Assembly (NCBI RefSeq): GCF_003597395.2
Contig: NC_133771.1
Coordinates: forward strand, 129,299,683-129,363,682
Length of the DNA: 64,000 nucleotides
Direction: 5' to 3'
Origin: Chelonoidis abingdonii
Lineage: Eukaryota; Chordata; Testudines; Testudinidae
This document shows positions 22,960-35,934 of the stretch, piece after piece. Below the pieces are notes generated by a model that ran no database searches, had not been told where the DNA came from, and saw only the letters and a list, made by a program, of their open reading frames with translations. Numbering within the stretch: position 1 is the stretch's first letter; the number at the start of each line of letters is the position of its first letter. The position numbers were made by a program, and so were the translations under genes.

Positions 22960-23450
22960 AAAAAACCCCAACAATTCAAGATTGCTGTTGGCATTCATGT
23001 AACAGCTGCACATGGTGGACTGGTGGGAATGCATCATTAATGCAGGTATGGAATGACGAGCAGTGGCCGTGGAACTTTCGGATGTGCAAGGCCCCATTCC
23101 TGGAACTGTGTGTGGACCTTGCCCCAGCCCTCTGATGCAGTGACACCAAAATAAGAGGTGAACTCACAGTGGAGAAGCAACTGAAGATCCCTTTGTGGAA
23201 GCTGGCAACACCAGATTGCTACCAGTCAGCAATCAATTTGGAATTGGTCAATCCACTGTGTGGGCTGATGTAATACAAGTGTGCAGGGCCATTAATTGTA
23301 TCCTGCTACGCAGGACCATGACTTTTGGCAACATGTGGGCTGACAGAGCCTCCTCTCCCCACAGATGCAGGAAATCCACCACTTCCAGTGTACTCTAGGC
23401 AGAATCTTATGTGCTGCAGCTGGACAGTGGCTAGGTGAGCTCTCCACATG
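22960..23450 (+). pseudogene. Fossil Harbinger transposase (HARBI1-like)
   Basis: Readable pieces are FRMCKAPFLELCVDLAPAL near 23078-23135, then a WKLATPDCYQSA piece near 23200 in one frame. A shift then leads to VSNQFGIGQSTVWADVIQVC near 23215-23280 in another frame. This is the N-terminal and helix-turn-helix part of a Harbinger nuclease-type transposase. The DDE nuclease part is not recognisable. Stops and frameshifts make it inactive. Confidence 0.7.
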
Positions 23451-23771
23451 GAACAAACAGGAAACGGAATTTGGCTTTAAAAGAGAAGGGGCGTGCACCT
23501 GGCTGCTGGACAGTAGAATTCAAAAAGGTTACCAAAGTGGTCAGAGTGCAGCATTGTGGGACACCTCTGGGAGGCCATGAAAGCCAACTTAAGCAATGCA
23601 GCGTCTACTCTGATACGGCGATCCCTTAAGCGCTACCCCTCTCGCCAAGGTGGATTGACTAGGTCGGTGTAGCGGGTGAGTTGCAGGAGGAACACAGTAA
23701 TGTAGACTCCTACGCTATTAGGTCGATGTGAGATGCCTTATGTTCAACTCTGTAGTGTAGATCAGGCCTAA

Positions 23772-25761
23772 GGGTCTGTTGCTGATGCCTGAAATGTGGT
23801 TTAGCTGGTATAGTGATCATTAGGGGTATTTGTAACCATGGTTTCATTAAAAAACAGGGGGGAAAAAGTAAAGAAAGGCTTCTGAATTTGGAGTGGAACA
23901 TGGAGGGAGAGAGTCAAAGAAATAGTGGAAGCAAAGCAAAGGCAAGGCATAGAGCTTGAGTACATCTAATATCCCTGCTCCACTGAAGTCAGTAGGATTA
24001 TTGACATTGATATCAGTGGGGCCAGGATTTCACCTCCTTTTTTTTAAAATGCACAGTAGATCTTGACTTGTGACTTCATTCTTCATGCTAGCTTTATGGT
24101 GAGAGCATCTGTGACTGGATCCTAAATCCACATCTTTTAGTGTATAAGCACAAAAGCTAATGAAAACATACATATTCTATATCAATCTGAAGGAGTAGAA
24201 GTCAGTATGGATCTCAGCAGGGGCACAGATGAAACAGTTGATGATAGAATACAATTCAAGCAGCTAGTCAGTGGCATTTCAATACAATAGCTTACATTTC
24301 TATAGCACCATACTTCCCAAAGAATCTGGTACAAGCACTATACTGATATCAAGGAAAAGCTTCACCCACTCAAATGCAGTCAATTCTGGGAGACAAGCAG
24401 TAACTGTTTAATATAGCTAAGCAACACTACATAGCTGTTTCGGACAGGAAGTGAAGATGAGTATAACCATTTGAAATTGCAGGAGGAGTTAATACATCAG
24501 CAGTGTTTGGCCAGTTCTCCTTATTTGATATGCATTATGCCAGACTTTCCATAGCTAAGCAAATTTCAGGAATCTTTGTGTGGTGTCTCTTTCATGTGGG
24601 TGGAGGCAACTAGCATAGCATAAGGGTTATTATAAACATTATGGATCCACGTGAAAAAGAATTCTCACACGTTAATGCTCCAAAGCATATCAAATTAATA
24701 TGACTATTAAATTCTGTCAAATACCTCTCCAGCATCCAGCAAGAGAACCAAGAAATTAATTTGCTTCATTTTGTAGCATTTGTCATACTCAGGGTCTGCA
24801 GGCATTTTATTAGAAATGTCCCTGTAAATACTAGTAGGTCTGAGTGAACACATTGTGGAAGCAGTGTTTCCACGTACAGCAGCGTGAAATCGTCTGAGTT
24901 CAGTTCACACTATTCTCTGAACTAGAACCAGTGAATAGGGTTTTCAGGGGTTCACACCTATATCCTTAAACTCTAAGCTACCCTCAAGCAAACCCAACAA
25001 AATTAATCAGTTTGGGAATAAAAACCAGTGTGTTTTGTCACCCATTCCCTCTTCAGAGCACTCCCCACTAGGCCGATTCCTACCCTTTATGTCTGGGCTT
25101 GATGGCCTTCTCCTCTCTCCTTCATCTCCTGATATCTTCAGAGAACAGCTGGGCACTTCACAGATGTATATTTTTAGGGAACAGTTGGCTGGCCTGCTTG
25201 CCACGCTGCATTGTGATCTTCTTGGAGAGCAGTTGGTAGACTTCCTCTCTCAGATCTGCAGCTAAGCCATTTTGTGTCCCCTTCCCTCTTTCTGCAGTGG
25301 AACCAAAAAATGGTCTTTTGGATCCTGCTGCAGAGCCTGCTGCATTGCCAGAGGTTCTTTATCTCCCTCTGAGGGAAGGAATTTTCTCTTAGTGTCTGTC
25401 CTCTGGCTCACCTCTGCCCTTGAGTCTGCTGAAGTGCTAGCAAGTCCACAAGCTATTTTTCAAATCTGTAATTTAAAGGGACCCCTACAGTTACCATTTA
25501 ACTGACCTTATAGCAAATATAACTTTATAGTAAGGTAATAAAAAAAAATAACTGACCATATAACTCAGAGGCAAATCAATACCACCACCTCCATTTTAAA
25601 ATTAAACTAAGAGGAGCTAAACAAGAGAACAACAGTGCAATTAGAATTTGTTTGGAATGAAGTGTTTTGGGTAATTCTCCCCTAGTGGTTTATATTCAGG
25701 TAAAATAGTGTCTTGCCTTCCAAAAGCAGGAACCTCTCATTATCATGATTAAATAAATCTA
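23772..25761. other. No firmly recognised feature
   Basis: A fragment with the CCACTGAAGTCAGT core of the palindromic repeats lies near 23980-24040. The stretch 24880-25500 is pyrimidine-rich and may be an old LTR, but I cannot support it. Confidence 0.35.
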
Positions 25762-25850
25762 TTACAGTAGTGCCCACATTCAGCATCAAGGTCCCCCTGT
25801 GCTAGATGCCAATGCAAACTCTCATGAAGACACAGTCCCTGTGCTGAATG
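25762..25850 (-). repeat. SINE tail fragment (MIR-related)
   Basis: Plus-strand ACAGTAGTGCCCACA...CCCCCTGTGCTAGATGCC...AGACACAGTCCCTGT is the reverse complement of the tail seen at 35822-35895 and at the left part of 30150-30390. Confidence 0.55.
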
Positions 25851-28800
25851 TGGCTACTGGAGCTCTCAAAGACGGAACGGGAGTTGAGCTGGAGGAATTT
25901 TCTTTATCCTGCAAAGGAGAAAATGCTCTTTTCAGAATTCAAGTTTCTGGGCTAGATTCTATCTTAGGCCCCCAAGGTGCTTTCGAGTGATATGGAGGGG
26001 CCACACAGCAGCTGGAGTCTCCAGGAGGAATTCTGGCTGAATGAGCCAGAGTTTCTCCTACAAGCTCACAGATGCAACATATTGGCAGGGGAGCTGTACC
26101 AGGCTTAAAGAGGTTGCTTCATACGTCCCCTTTTTAACTGTCCAGTGTGGAGGTGGGGCAGAGCACAGTCATGTTCTGGTGCCCACCCCACCACTTCTGC
26201 TGCATTTTAGACACTCAGTGCCCCTGGGAGAGGATGAAGAGGAGAAGGGATTTGCTCTCGAACAAGATTCTGGCCAAGCTCTGCACAGAGGCATGTGATG
26301 AGACATCACAAATTTGCTCTGGACAGAGCATCCTTCGATCTTTACCCACATACCTTATCCCCAGTGCACACTGCATGTGCTTGCCAGTATGTAGCTCTCG
26401 TTTGTCATATTTTCTTTAATAAGCCATGCAATCTGCTCTCAGGAGTTTATTACCTACCTACCTGTCCCAAACTTTATTAGCAATTTTCTGAAGGCATGAT
26501 AATGATATAGGAGACTGACAAATATTATAGACCATAACATATTCCATTCCTCTCCCTAACTCTACGTTCTGTCTAATCTTGGTTCATCTGCTGACTTGAT
26601 CACCTTCTCAAATTACTTTCTCTTCCCCTCCACCTCCTTCAATCCACCACCAGCTGCTCCAAGCATCTCCCTACCAAAATCCCACTTTACAGGTAAGAAA
26701 GACTGACCAGAACTCTATGAGTCCATCAACACTACTCATTAATCAACCAGACAGTCCTCTGTTGGGAGATATAAGGGCCTCTCTCTCAGGGGCCAAATAT
26801 GCAGCTTCCACAAGCTCCCTTCCTCTACCCCCACAAAATCTAGGATATAAGAGCTCAAGAAGCAAATTAAGCACCATGTGAAATCCTATTGACTTCAGTG
26901 GAGTGCATGGGGTGTGTGTCTATGCTGAACTTGCCCCAAGGAATCTGAACTACAGACCGTTTCCCCTCTTTCCTCCTCTTTTCGGACAAACATCACAAGA
27001 TAGATGTTAGTCACATCACTTAATACACTACCAGAAGGCACTCAGATCCTACAGGGATGAGAGCAGTATAAGAACCTAAATAGAACAGAAAGCATCAAGG
27101 AGGTGCAAACAGTTAGGAAAAATTCTCTTTGTTAAAGATGCAATCCCCCTCTACCTGAAATTAAGTATTAAGATGGTGCCTTTCCTGCTTCTTTGGTCCA
27201 AAAGCAACAATAAAAGCACAGACAAGATTTGATAGTTCTAAAATAAAATTAAAGCAGGAAGAAAAGAGGAACCTCTTTTAGGCCTTCTTTATATACTATA
27301 AGGAAACAAAGAAGGGCACAAACCCAATTGATTTCCCCTTTGCAAGTCACCTTTAAAGCCACATTCTGGCCCTTAGAGCCAGATACATTGCTGGTGAAAT
27401 TCCATTTAAGCCAATAGAGTTATGGCAGGGAGAAATTTGGCTCATGTTCGAAAGCTGTTATTAAGATAAGGGTCAGATCAACATTTGTTTACTCTCCTGC
27501 ACTTGCTACCTGTGGCATGAGAGGGAGAATAGTCTCTGTGGGACTACTGCACTGCATCTTGCGCCAGTTGGGAGTAGGCCAAGCCTTGGTTCTATTCCCT
27601 CCCCAATCAATGCTCCAGCCACTGCAGCTGAGCCAGCACAGGGAGTGAAGTAATCTGCATGGGGGCAGGGCCAGATTGCTTCACTCCTGAGACAAGAAGG
27701 GACCTGGGAACCACGTTGGGATTCTGAGTCACTGGCTGATTCTGGGACTGCATGACCATACACGGCCTGTTGTTCAAGGCTCATGGCAAAGCCATAATTT
27801 AGCCCAAAGTAAGTAGGCTTTAGCTCCACATATTTAGTCTCGTATTGAGACAAAGCTTGCACCAGATGAAAGATTAATGGACATTTTTTAGCACCTTAAA
27901 AATTCTATTGTAATCTTATTCAGGTTAGAGTTTTACTGGTCAGCACTTTCTTGTATGAGGAAATCTTCATAAACTCCGAGAGCATTGGCTGCAGTAATAC
28001 TAGTGGTTATTGCCCTACTGCATACCCTAGTCTGTATCCCTGTCTTCAGGAACATTTTTGACTGCCTTATGATCGATTGACAAACAAACCTGCATCTGAT
28101 CTTTAAGAAAAGGGTCAAGAAGCAAAGTAAGAAATTTAATTTCCTAGGCGAATGGAATTCTGTGTGTATTTGTTTCTATCACAGCTCCAGAAACATTGGC
28201 TCTGGCATATTGCTTGAAATAAATATAAGAGGCAGCAGAACAAGAGTGAATTTTCAGCCCTCAAGATTTACGCGTCAAAAATGTCTCAGCCCTCGAACAT
28301 GGTTTATGAGAATTAACTAGAAGGAACAGTCCCTCTTGTCACAGATGGCGAGCAGGCTGTAGCTCTACGAGATTTAGCTTTTCAGAGACATTCCTGAAAT
28401 TCCTTAAACCTGCAAAATCATGAATGATTGCCCCAGAGGGGAATAAAGTCTATTGTTGAGTCCCAAACCTAGTTCCAATCACTGTCTATAATTACAGTGG
28501 AATTTTTGGTCCCTAACAGATCAGAAAAAAATATGAAAAAAAGAGCATTAGTTGTATTTCATATCAGAATTATTCAGTAAACCTATTTCCCCCCACAAAA
28601 AAAGCTAGGAAGCTCTTCAACTAGATTAAGCCAGTGTCTCCAGTTTACACACTGTGGGTTGGTGCACTTATGTGAGACTTACCGGGTAAACGGTACGAGG
28701 TGAAGATCCTGCCAAGCTGCCGAAGGCCAGTTTCTGCCAGCAGTAATCATGAGTAGTACCTTACTACGTATAGCATAGAAAGGAGAAGCAGGCATCACCT

Positions 28801-30149
28801 CTGGTGTCAAAGGGAGAAGCAGAGAAGATCTCCACTCCACCCCTTTCCTCACTCTATGGAATGACATAAATCTGATCTAGGATCACTCCTGTAGCAAATA
28901 AACAGTGCTGATTTTAACGAATGACTTGGTCATGTGATCTGCACACTAGGTTTCCAATGCTATAACCCCTTCCCCATCAATGGCCTTTTAGAGAGCACTG
29001 TTTTCTGGAACGACTTCACAATTGCTGGGGCATGCCCTGTTTGTAAGAGGGGAGCTGAAAGGAACTGCCTCAACTAATAGCTGCCCTATGCCCCAGGTTG
29101 TGGCCCCTTTCTGACTAGGATTATGACTGAGGCACGGGAGGAATGGTTCTTGAATTTAAAAGAATAGGTTTCTCTTATATTCAAGGGGCTTGTTGGTTCC
29201 CTTAATATGCTAGGAACAAACACTGCTACAATCATTATGAATCACTACTCTTGATTAGTCTAATTCTTTTTACTGCCATTACAGCAGATGCTCACATTTC
29301 TATTCTCAGTGGCCAAATCAATCTTCCCCAACTCCTCATAAATATTCCAATATGAATACTAGATATTATATGTATGCAGTGCTGTTGCAGCCATATCAGT
29401 CCCAGGATATGAGATATTATTTCAGTTTCTACTGGCTTTAGCAGGAAATGATCAAACCACGTCCTCAGGTCAACTTTCTGGACCACATGCCTGGTAAATC
29501 GAAGGAGATACAGCATATAGTTCCATCACCGACTGCCCCGTTATGTAGGCAGATATTCAGAACGACAACACATTTCCCCATGAATGACCTTCCATTTAGT
29601 ATTTCTCTCTCTATGGCAGGGATTCCTCTTTTAGTATCATCCATCTTCCAGCACTTGAGCCATTTTGCAGTCAATTAGAAAACTCTGGAGATTTTTTCCT
29701 CCATTGGAAATTTCTCAGAATGCAAAACCACAGAACCAAAATGCCCACTACATCCTATAAAACCACAAAATAAAGTCTAACTAAAAATCAATGCATTTGG
29801 GATGCATGTAAAACTAAATTAAAAATGTCAAGTTCATAATCCCCTTAGCTAAATGGAATCTCTCCTCTGTGATGAGCTGCTGCCTTGGTAAGCATGTGGA
29901 TTGTGTTACCACCAATATGTAGGGCTGTATCTGCCCATCCCTTTCTCCCAGGCTTCCATTCTTTATCTCCAGGTTCTCATGCATGCACAGTCGAATTACA
30001 TTACTGCAATTTATAGCTGGCCCAAAAATGTTTTCAGAAATTTGAAATGTTACCAACATTCCAAGTATTCTATAAAGCTGGTTAAAACAGCCAAGAGGGT
30101 TTGTGGAAAATTTGTCATCAAAATTTGAGAATTTTCAGCCTGAGATTCT
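25851..30149. other. No recognised feature
   Basis: Over 4 kb in which I see no diagnostic repeat ends, coding signal or RNA gene. Isolated open frames (for example 26041-26298 and 27506-27862) show no family resemblance. Confidence 0.4.
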
Positions 30150-30390
30150 AGTTTCACTCTGCACAATGTACAAACAAAGAGTAAGAGACAGTCCCTGTCT
30201 CTCCCCCCCACCACCAGCCGCTTGAGCTTATAGTCTAAATAGGCAAAACAGACACTGGGTGGGAGGGGAAACAAGCTTAAAGAGGAGAGTGATTCCCCCC
30301 CAAGGTCTCACAGTAGACCAATGGCAGAATGAGGTGCTGCTCCAGAGTCCCAGTCCCATTCTGTGGCCACTACACTATGCTGCTTCTCAA
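30150..30390 (-). repeat. MIR-related SINE, near full length
   Basis: Minus-strand order: head GCAGCATAGTGTAGTGGCC, then GGGACTCTGGAGC, GTGAGACCTTGG, TTAGACTATAAGCTCAAG, and a tail with AGACAGGGACTGTCTCTTAC and TTTGTACATTGTGCAG. The tRNA-like head and the tail are both present. Internal promoter boxes are degraded. Confidence 0.75.
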
Positions 30391-31492
30391 GTGATGTGGG
30401 GTAAAATGGGAGAAAAGTGATGCTGTTTTAGTCGGTTTTTACTTTGTACCTTCTATAGTCTTGTGTTTTTTAAATGTGTGCCCAAGGTGGTATTTGGAGA
30501 GAAGCTTATACAAAATTGAAATCTAAATAAATATAATTCATTTCTGAACTAGGTGGCTTATTCCTAAGATTTGCTCTTGTATGGTGGTAATTATATCTGT
30601 AGAACTCATAAGGAGTAACACTCAAGAACCCAGAGATGTGCTGAAAGATCCTCTTTCCTGACGCATGTTTTATTTCTCTTTCAGAGGCCCTTGTTAATGA
30701 AAATATTGTTTTCTGGAAGTGATCTTACCAGGATAACAATGCAGCTTGGCTGTGCAGCACACATGGCATGTGGGTGTTTTAAGGGCATGATGCTACTTGC
30801 AGCAAAAGTTAGTTCATTCTTTTTTATCTTTAAATAAAATTCAAATAATGTAATAAGATGATTGAAAAGGGATTTTCTTCCCACCTGATTTAGCCCTATG
30901 AACACTAACGGTCAATGCTTTTTAAAAATAAACCCACTTAAATGAGGGGACATGGCCAGATGATCATATACTATATAACTGATGGGTGATGTATGTATTA
31001 CTATATGCTCCCAAAGCTTCATCCTAAGCCCACTGAAATCAATGGGAGTCTTGCCATTCCCAGACACATGTAGCTAATGTTCCATAATCAAATGGATTTG
31101 TCTTCACCAGACAACTGTATTGCTAGAGGATTTATTTGACCTGTGTTCATCTTGCTTGGGGTATCATCACACCAGAGTTAGCCATTTGGTTTCTAACAGA
31201 TTTAAATCACATCCATCATTATTGGCTGATCTCTGTTACCTGAAACCACAGCTCTTTTGAGCATGTGTGTCACTGTGCCATGGGCATGGGGTGGAAGACC
31301 CAATTTATTTAAGAGTGTCTGAGCTGTAGTCTCAAGTCACTCTCATTTTTAAACAAGTTATATTTCTCTTTCTTGCTTTATATTTGGGGACCATTTGCTT
31401 CTCTGGAATGTGATTCCTCCCCCTTGGATTTTACATTTCTCTTTGGAGGTCTCTAGGTGAAGATGAAAGGTTAGAAGTGTTAGCTAACACAT
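30391..31492. other. No recognised feature
   Basis: Nothing diagnostic. Confidence 0.4.
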
Positions 31493-31785
31493 TGTAACTA
31501 AGGATATATCTATACTTAAATCACTTCAGCAGCACAAGTGCAGTGCTTCAGATATTACCTACACCAACAGGAGGGGGTTCTCCCGTTGGCATAGGTAATC
31601 TAGCTACCCCTTCTCGGGGAATTGTGTTAATAGGAGAATTCTTCCATCAACTTAGCACTCTCTATAATAGGGGTTAGGTCATCATAACTATCACTCTCAG
31701 GGAGTGGGATTTTTCACACCGCTGAGAGATAAAGCTATACTAAAGTAAGTTCCGAGGGTAGACCAGGCCAAACATGTTCTAGAAT
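31493..31785. mobile_element. Harbinger-type MITE, degraded ends
   Basis: The body has the internal palindrome GGAGGGGGTTCTCCCGTTGGCATAGGTAAT-type blocks and a later GAATTCTTCCATCAACTTAGC block. The right end GGTAGACCAGGCC resembles that of the other GGCC-ended elements. The left end (AAGGATATATCTATAC) is mutated. It is about 290 bp and non-coding. Confidence 0.6.
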
Positions 31786-32219
31786 GCTAGTGTAGATGTG
31801 GCAAGTTGTACTTTAGCAAGTGCTCACTAGTTGAGCTGTGGGAGAGTCTCAGTTCATCTTTACCAGCTAACATGTAAAATAAATTTTCGCTGACTATACT
31901 AGTTTTTCAAAACACATTGAAGGTTGGAGCAATCACATTAAGACACCACACACACCCCATTTATCCTAGTTTTGAGAAAAAAAAGTAGGAGCTTTTCTAA
32001 TCACAAAGGGCCTGGTTTTCGGGGTGTGACTTCCAGTGTTGACTGTGCTATCTACAGATCCTCCTAGTTTCTCTTCATTTTTCTTAGCCTTCATTAAAAT
32101 CTGGGATTTGTAAACTGGGGAAGAGGTGGAATGGGGGAGGGACCTGGGGCAGAGCGGGAGTTGAGCACCACTGGCCAGAGGGGAAGTTGGTGCCCGCTGA
32201 GGGGATGAACAAAGGACTG
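31786..32219. other. No recognised feature
   Basis: Nothing diagnostic. Confidence 0.4.
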
Positions 32220-32376
32220 ATAGAATCATAGAAGATGAGGGTTGGAAGGGACCTCAGGAGGTCATCCAGCCCAACTCCCTGCTTATGGCAAGACCAACAC
32301 CAACTAAATCATCCCAGCCAGGGCTTTGTCGAGCTGGGCCTTCAAAAGCTCTAAGGATGGAGATTCCACCACCTCC
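32220..32376 (-). mobile_element. CR1 LINE 3' end, short copy
   Basis: Read on the minus strand it ends CTTCTATGATTCTAT, the CR1 octamer tail, preceded by GGTCCCTTCCAACCCTC. It is about 157 bp, 5' truncated, and the least diverged of the three CR1 copies in this window. It stops at an ambiguous base (N) at 32377. Confidence 0.9.
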
Positions 32377-32639
32377 NGGGAGGGGGAGAGAAAGCCAAAC
32401 TGAAAACACAAGCCAACAACATTAGTCAAATTTCAGCACATTTTCTTCATTCCAAACCTATATAAATTATAAGGTTTCTGAGTCATTAGTGCACCAGTGT
32501 GTGGCTGATCATAATCTTTGTCCTTGCCTTTTTTGTGATCATTGCTGCTGATTTGTATTTCAGCATGTGGGGACTAGAAGCAGAGACAGTATTGAAATGC
32601 TGTTTGGGAGGCCAGATTCTGTTCTCAATTGCAACAGTG

Positions 32640-32715
32640 TAAATCTGGAGTAACTCCACTGAAGTCAGTGGAATCATGCAGACTTAGAGGCCTGACTGAG
32701 AGCAGAATCTGGCCC
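32640..32715. repeat. Short palindromic interspersed repeat
   Basis: GTAAATCTGGAGTAACTCC...CAGTGGAATC...GAGAGCAGAATCTGGCCC, with the ACTGAAGTCAGT core. Related to the elements at 5983, 22110, 43386 and 61741. Confidence 0.6.
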
Positions 32716-32859
32716 CAAGTCTGCAAGAGTTCCTTTCCACACCATCTTGCTGATGAAGGAGATAAATACATATTCATCAAAATGTCCTGGCTAAATAAAG
32801 GATTAAATAAAAAGCTGCAATAACAATATATTTATTTTTTAAAGCCAGGATTCTGAACC

Positions 32860-33330
32860 GCTTCAAAATTATTTCCCTCAGTTACTCATTTCTAAAGAAC
32901 TCTTCTCAAAAAAGTTCAGAGAAAAGACAAAGGCAACAGGAAGCAATGGATGTCTGTGAAAGCTGTGTTAAAAACAAGTACACCTGTGAGGAGCAATTGG
33001 CAGACTGTTGGGACTTTATAGGTAATCACATTCCATGAGGTTTCATAATGTCAGATGCAATGTAATAAATAGGCTGCTTATTTTGGTGTTCCCTACAGTC
33101 AGCTAGAGCTATCGCAGAGACAATGCCTCATTTTTCCCCATTTGTCTGGAAATTATGGCTTTTAGTCTGCAGCTCTTTATTTAACAGAATACCACAGACC
33201 CCAACATTTCTTTTCTCTCTTCACAGTCTTAATTAGATTATACTAAACTGGCTGCATTGAAACATTGGTGCTTGTATTGTCTCAGTTATATTCCTGGACT
33301 CCCTTCAAAATTGTTTCATTTGTCACAGTG
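32860..33330. promoter_or_regulatory. Candidate conserved non-coding stretch
   Basis: Repeat-free sequence of balanced composition with motifs such as CTTAATTAGATTA (homeodomain type) and no coding signal. It looks like slowly evolving non-coding DNA, but only an alignment could show that. Confidence 0.12.
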
Positions 33331-33551
33331 ACCTCTACGGATGAAAGCAGAGATACTCAGGTGTAGTGAGCTAAAGCCCGATCTTGAGAGGTTCTGAGCA
33401 ATCCCTTGTAAGGTGCTGAGCCCTCTCACACCCTATAGGTGCTGTACGGAGTTGAGGGTGATCAGTACCTTGGAGGAGGTCCTCATTGTCTTGCAAGATT
33501 GGGTCCCTAATCTTGTTCTTTCCCCCATGGAGACCATGAGCTATTCTAATG

Positions 33552-33961
33552 CCCTGGTTCTCAACCAGGGATACATATGTGTACCCTGAGGGGGTAGGCA
33601 GAGGTCTTCAAGAGGATACATCAAGTCATCTAGATATTTGCCTAGTTTTACAACAGGCTACATAAAAAGCACTAGCAAAGTCACTACAAACTAAAATTTC
33701 ATACAGAGAATAACTTGTTTACTGCTTTACACACTATCCACTGAAACACAAGTGCAATATTTATATTCCAATGGATTTTATAATTGTATGGCAAAAATGA
33801 GAAAGGAAGCAACTTTTCAGTAATAGTGTGCTGTGACACTTTTGTATTTTTAGGTCTGATTTTGTAAGCAGAAGTTTTTAAATGAGGTATAACATGGGAT
33901 ATATAAGATAAATCAGACTCCTGAAAGGGGTACAGTAGTCTGGAAAGATTGAAAAGCAGAG
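33552..33961 (-). mobile_element. hAT element, CAGTGGTTCTCA family, uninterrupted copy
   Basis: The left end GGTTCTCAACCAGGG and right end CTGGAAAGATTGAAAAGC are the two termini. The flanks TTCTAATG (33544-33551) and CTCTAATG (33962-33969) agree at 7 of 8 positions. It is 410 bp and non-coding. It matches, in reverse, the outer parts of 20886-21937, including TTTTACAACAGGCTACATAA. Confidence 0.85.
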
Positions 33962-34029
33962 CTCTAATGGTTTTGTTTTAGCTAGAGTAAGTTATTGCAT
34001 AGAAAACAGCCTGTAAAATATGTAAGCAA

Positions 34030-34150
34030 ATAATCTCAATTTTAAAGATAGGAAAACTGCGGCAGAGTAAAGTAACTTGCCCAAGGCCAGAAGAGAATTC
34101 AATGTCAGAGCAGAAATTACAACTCAGGATGACTTACCACGATTCTTACC
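34030..34150 (-). repeat. MIR-type SINE fragment
   Basis: Plus-strand GATAGGAAAACTGCGGCAGAG and AGTAACTTGCCCAAGGCCAG are the reverse complement of the SINE core. Head and tail are missing. Confidence 0.7.
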
Positions 34151-35821
34151 AGGGGCTATTCTAGCTATAGGCAAACCTGGCAGCTGCCTAGGGCAGCAGG
34201 ACCAAACCTGAGTGGTGCTGTGACCCCACACGCCAGGTCACAATGTCACTCACTCAAATTTGGCCCTGGCCACCTCCCCACCACTGTCATGGTAGAGGGG
34301 CAGCTAGGCAAAACCTCATCGAGTTGCATTGCAACCTGGACCTTGGCCTTCCCATTTCTAGCAAAACTACTGAACTATCAGAAGGGTTGTCATGCTTCCC
34401 CAGAAGTCTCATGTGCCCCACTCACAGTTCAGAACCTCTGTTCTAGGGAAGGGGCAGCACAATGAAGTTTTGCCTAGGGTAGCAGGCCTCTGCCTCTTAT
34501 CACTTTCCCGGCTCCCAGTCCTGTGTACAAACTACTAGATCATACCTCTCAAGAAAACATGTGGGAAGAAGTAAAGGTCTCAAGTCCTAGGCTACTACTT
34601 GACATAAGATTAGTTGAACATGGACAACTCAAACCCAGACCTCTCATCCTCTTTTGAGAGTTCCAAGAATGGGCTGCCAGGATACAGAAACCTTGTTGGC
34701 CAATCATAGCTGGTTGGCTAAACAAACAGCTGGCTGTCTTCTCAGCTGAGCGCTGAAGAAGAGTTGCTGGAGTATGGATAATTAAATGTGCAATATATAC
34801 ATCCAGTTGGCAGTCTCTATAGTGACTGGTTTGTATTTCCACTTGAACCATGGCCCAACCCCAGAAAAAAAGGGCACTGCTCTGAAAAAGAAAGCTGGAG
34901 TAGAAGATAGCATGTGCCCTTGTTTTAATACGGAAATGTTGGCAACATGCCCAATGGCAGCAGCAAATCAACCTACCTGCTCTTCTTCTCCCATTTCTTC
35001 TCTACCCTATGCAAAATAGTCACATTATTTAGTCCGATGAAAATCAGCTCTTTCCACTTAGATTTAGCTGAATTTCAGGTCTCTTTGGAATGATGCCATT
35101 GTGTTCCAGTCTGGACTCTTGTGTGCTGGGAATGGCATTTACTGAGAGGGCTTGAAGACAGAGAAGTCTGATATTTAACTACATCTAGCAGTCAGGTGCC
35201 TTTGAATGTTGTAGACCTACAGAAACAGCAGGCCCTCATTTCACCAAGCATTCATTAGAGTTAGACACTTGCTTTAGGCATTTCAAGAGCTGTATAAGGG
35301 AGGGAATAAAACAAACCAAACCATCTTTCAGAGTCTGTTTTAGGCGCCAACTCTTTTTTATGGTGTGATGACACATGCATTTAATAAAGATATATTGTAT
35401 TCTGAGCAAAGTAAATCTACACCCTTATATTACAGAAACTTAGAATGAGGATTTCATTTAATTGTGGCAGACTGCTGTGCACAATTTACCAAAATGGCGT
35501 AAACAGCTATTGAACTGTAACATCTAAAGATGTCTAAGTGCTTAGATAATTTGTGTCTTATTTTGCAGATATTAACAAAATAGATAAAAATAGGAGGAAA
35601 ATCTAACAAAAGCGCCCTAAGACAAGAGGAAAATGGGGGGTGGCGTGGGGGAGTCACAAAATATGGGTTTATTTGTTACACTGTCCACCAATTTGGTAGA
35701 TGTTGTCTAACTACTTCATTTTTTATTAGTTAATTGTTCTTCACAGAGCCAAGGGTGTGCATTGGGAACTACCGGTCAGTAAGATGACAAGCATGTACCA
35801 CAGAGAATGACAGTCTAGATT
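34151..35821. other. No firmly recognised feature
   Basis: The part at 34140-34500 (CTGCCTAGGGCAGCAGG near the left, TTTTGCCTAGGGTAGCAGGC near the right) looks like two matching ends of an unclassified DNA element, at low confidence. The rest shows nothing. Confidence 0.3.
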
Positions 35822-35895
35822 ATACTCATCTGCTATAGTTCCATACAGCACCTAGCACACTGGGGCCCCTAGGTTCTACCATAATATAACTCAGC
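35822..35895 (+). repeat. SINE tail fragment (MIR-related)
   Basis: CATACAGCACCTAGCACACT...GGGGCCCCTAGGTTCTACC is the 3' tail of the SINE family found at 30150-30390. Confidence 0.6.
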
Positions 35896-35934
35896 ACGGG
35901 ATGGCAATAAAGCAAAGGGCTGGAGGGAAGAATG

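Larger units (their letters stand above)
22336..23768 (+). mobile_element. PIF/Harbinger DNA transposon, nearly full length
   Basis: The ends GGCCTTGTCTACACTAC and GTAGTGTAGATCAGGCC are near-perfect inverted repeats. They lie between TTA (22333-22335) and TAA (23769-23771), which fits the 3-bp TWA duplication of this superfamily with one change. A transposase fossil lies inside, and a retroposon sits at 22805-22912. Without it the element is about 1.3 kb, so part of the coding capacity is missing. Confidence 0.85.
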
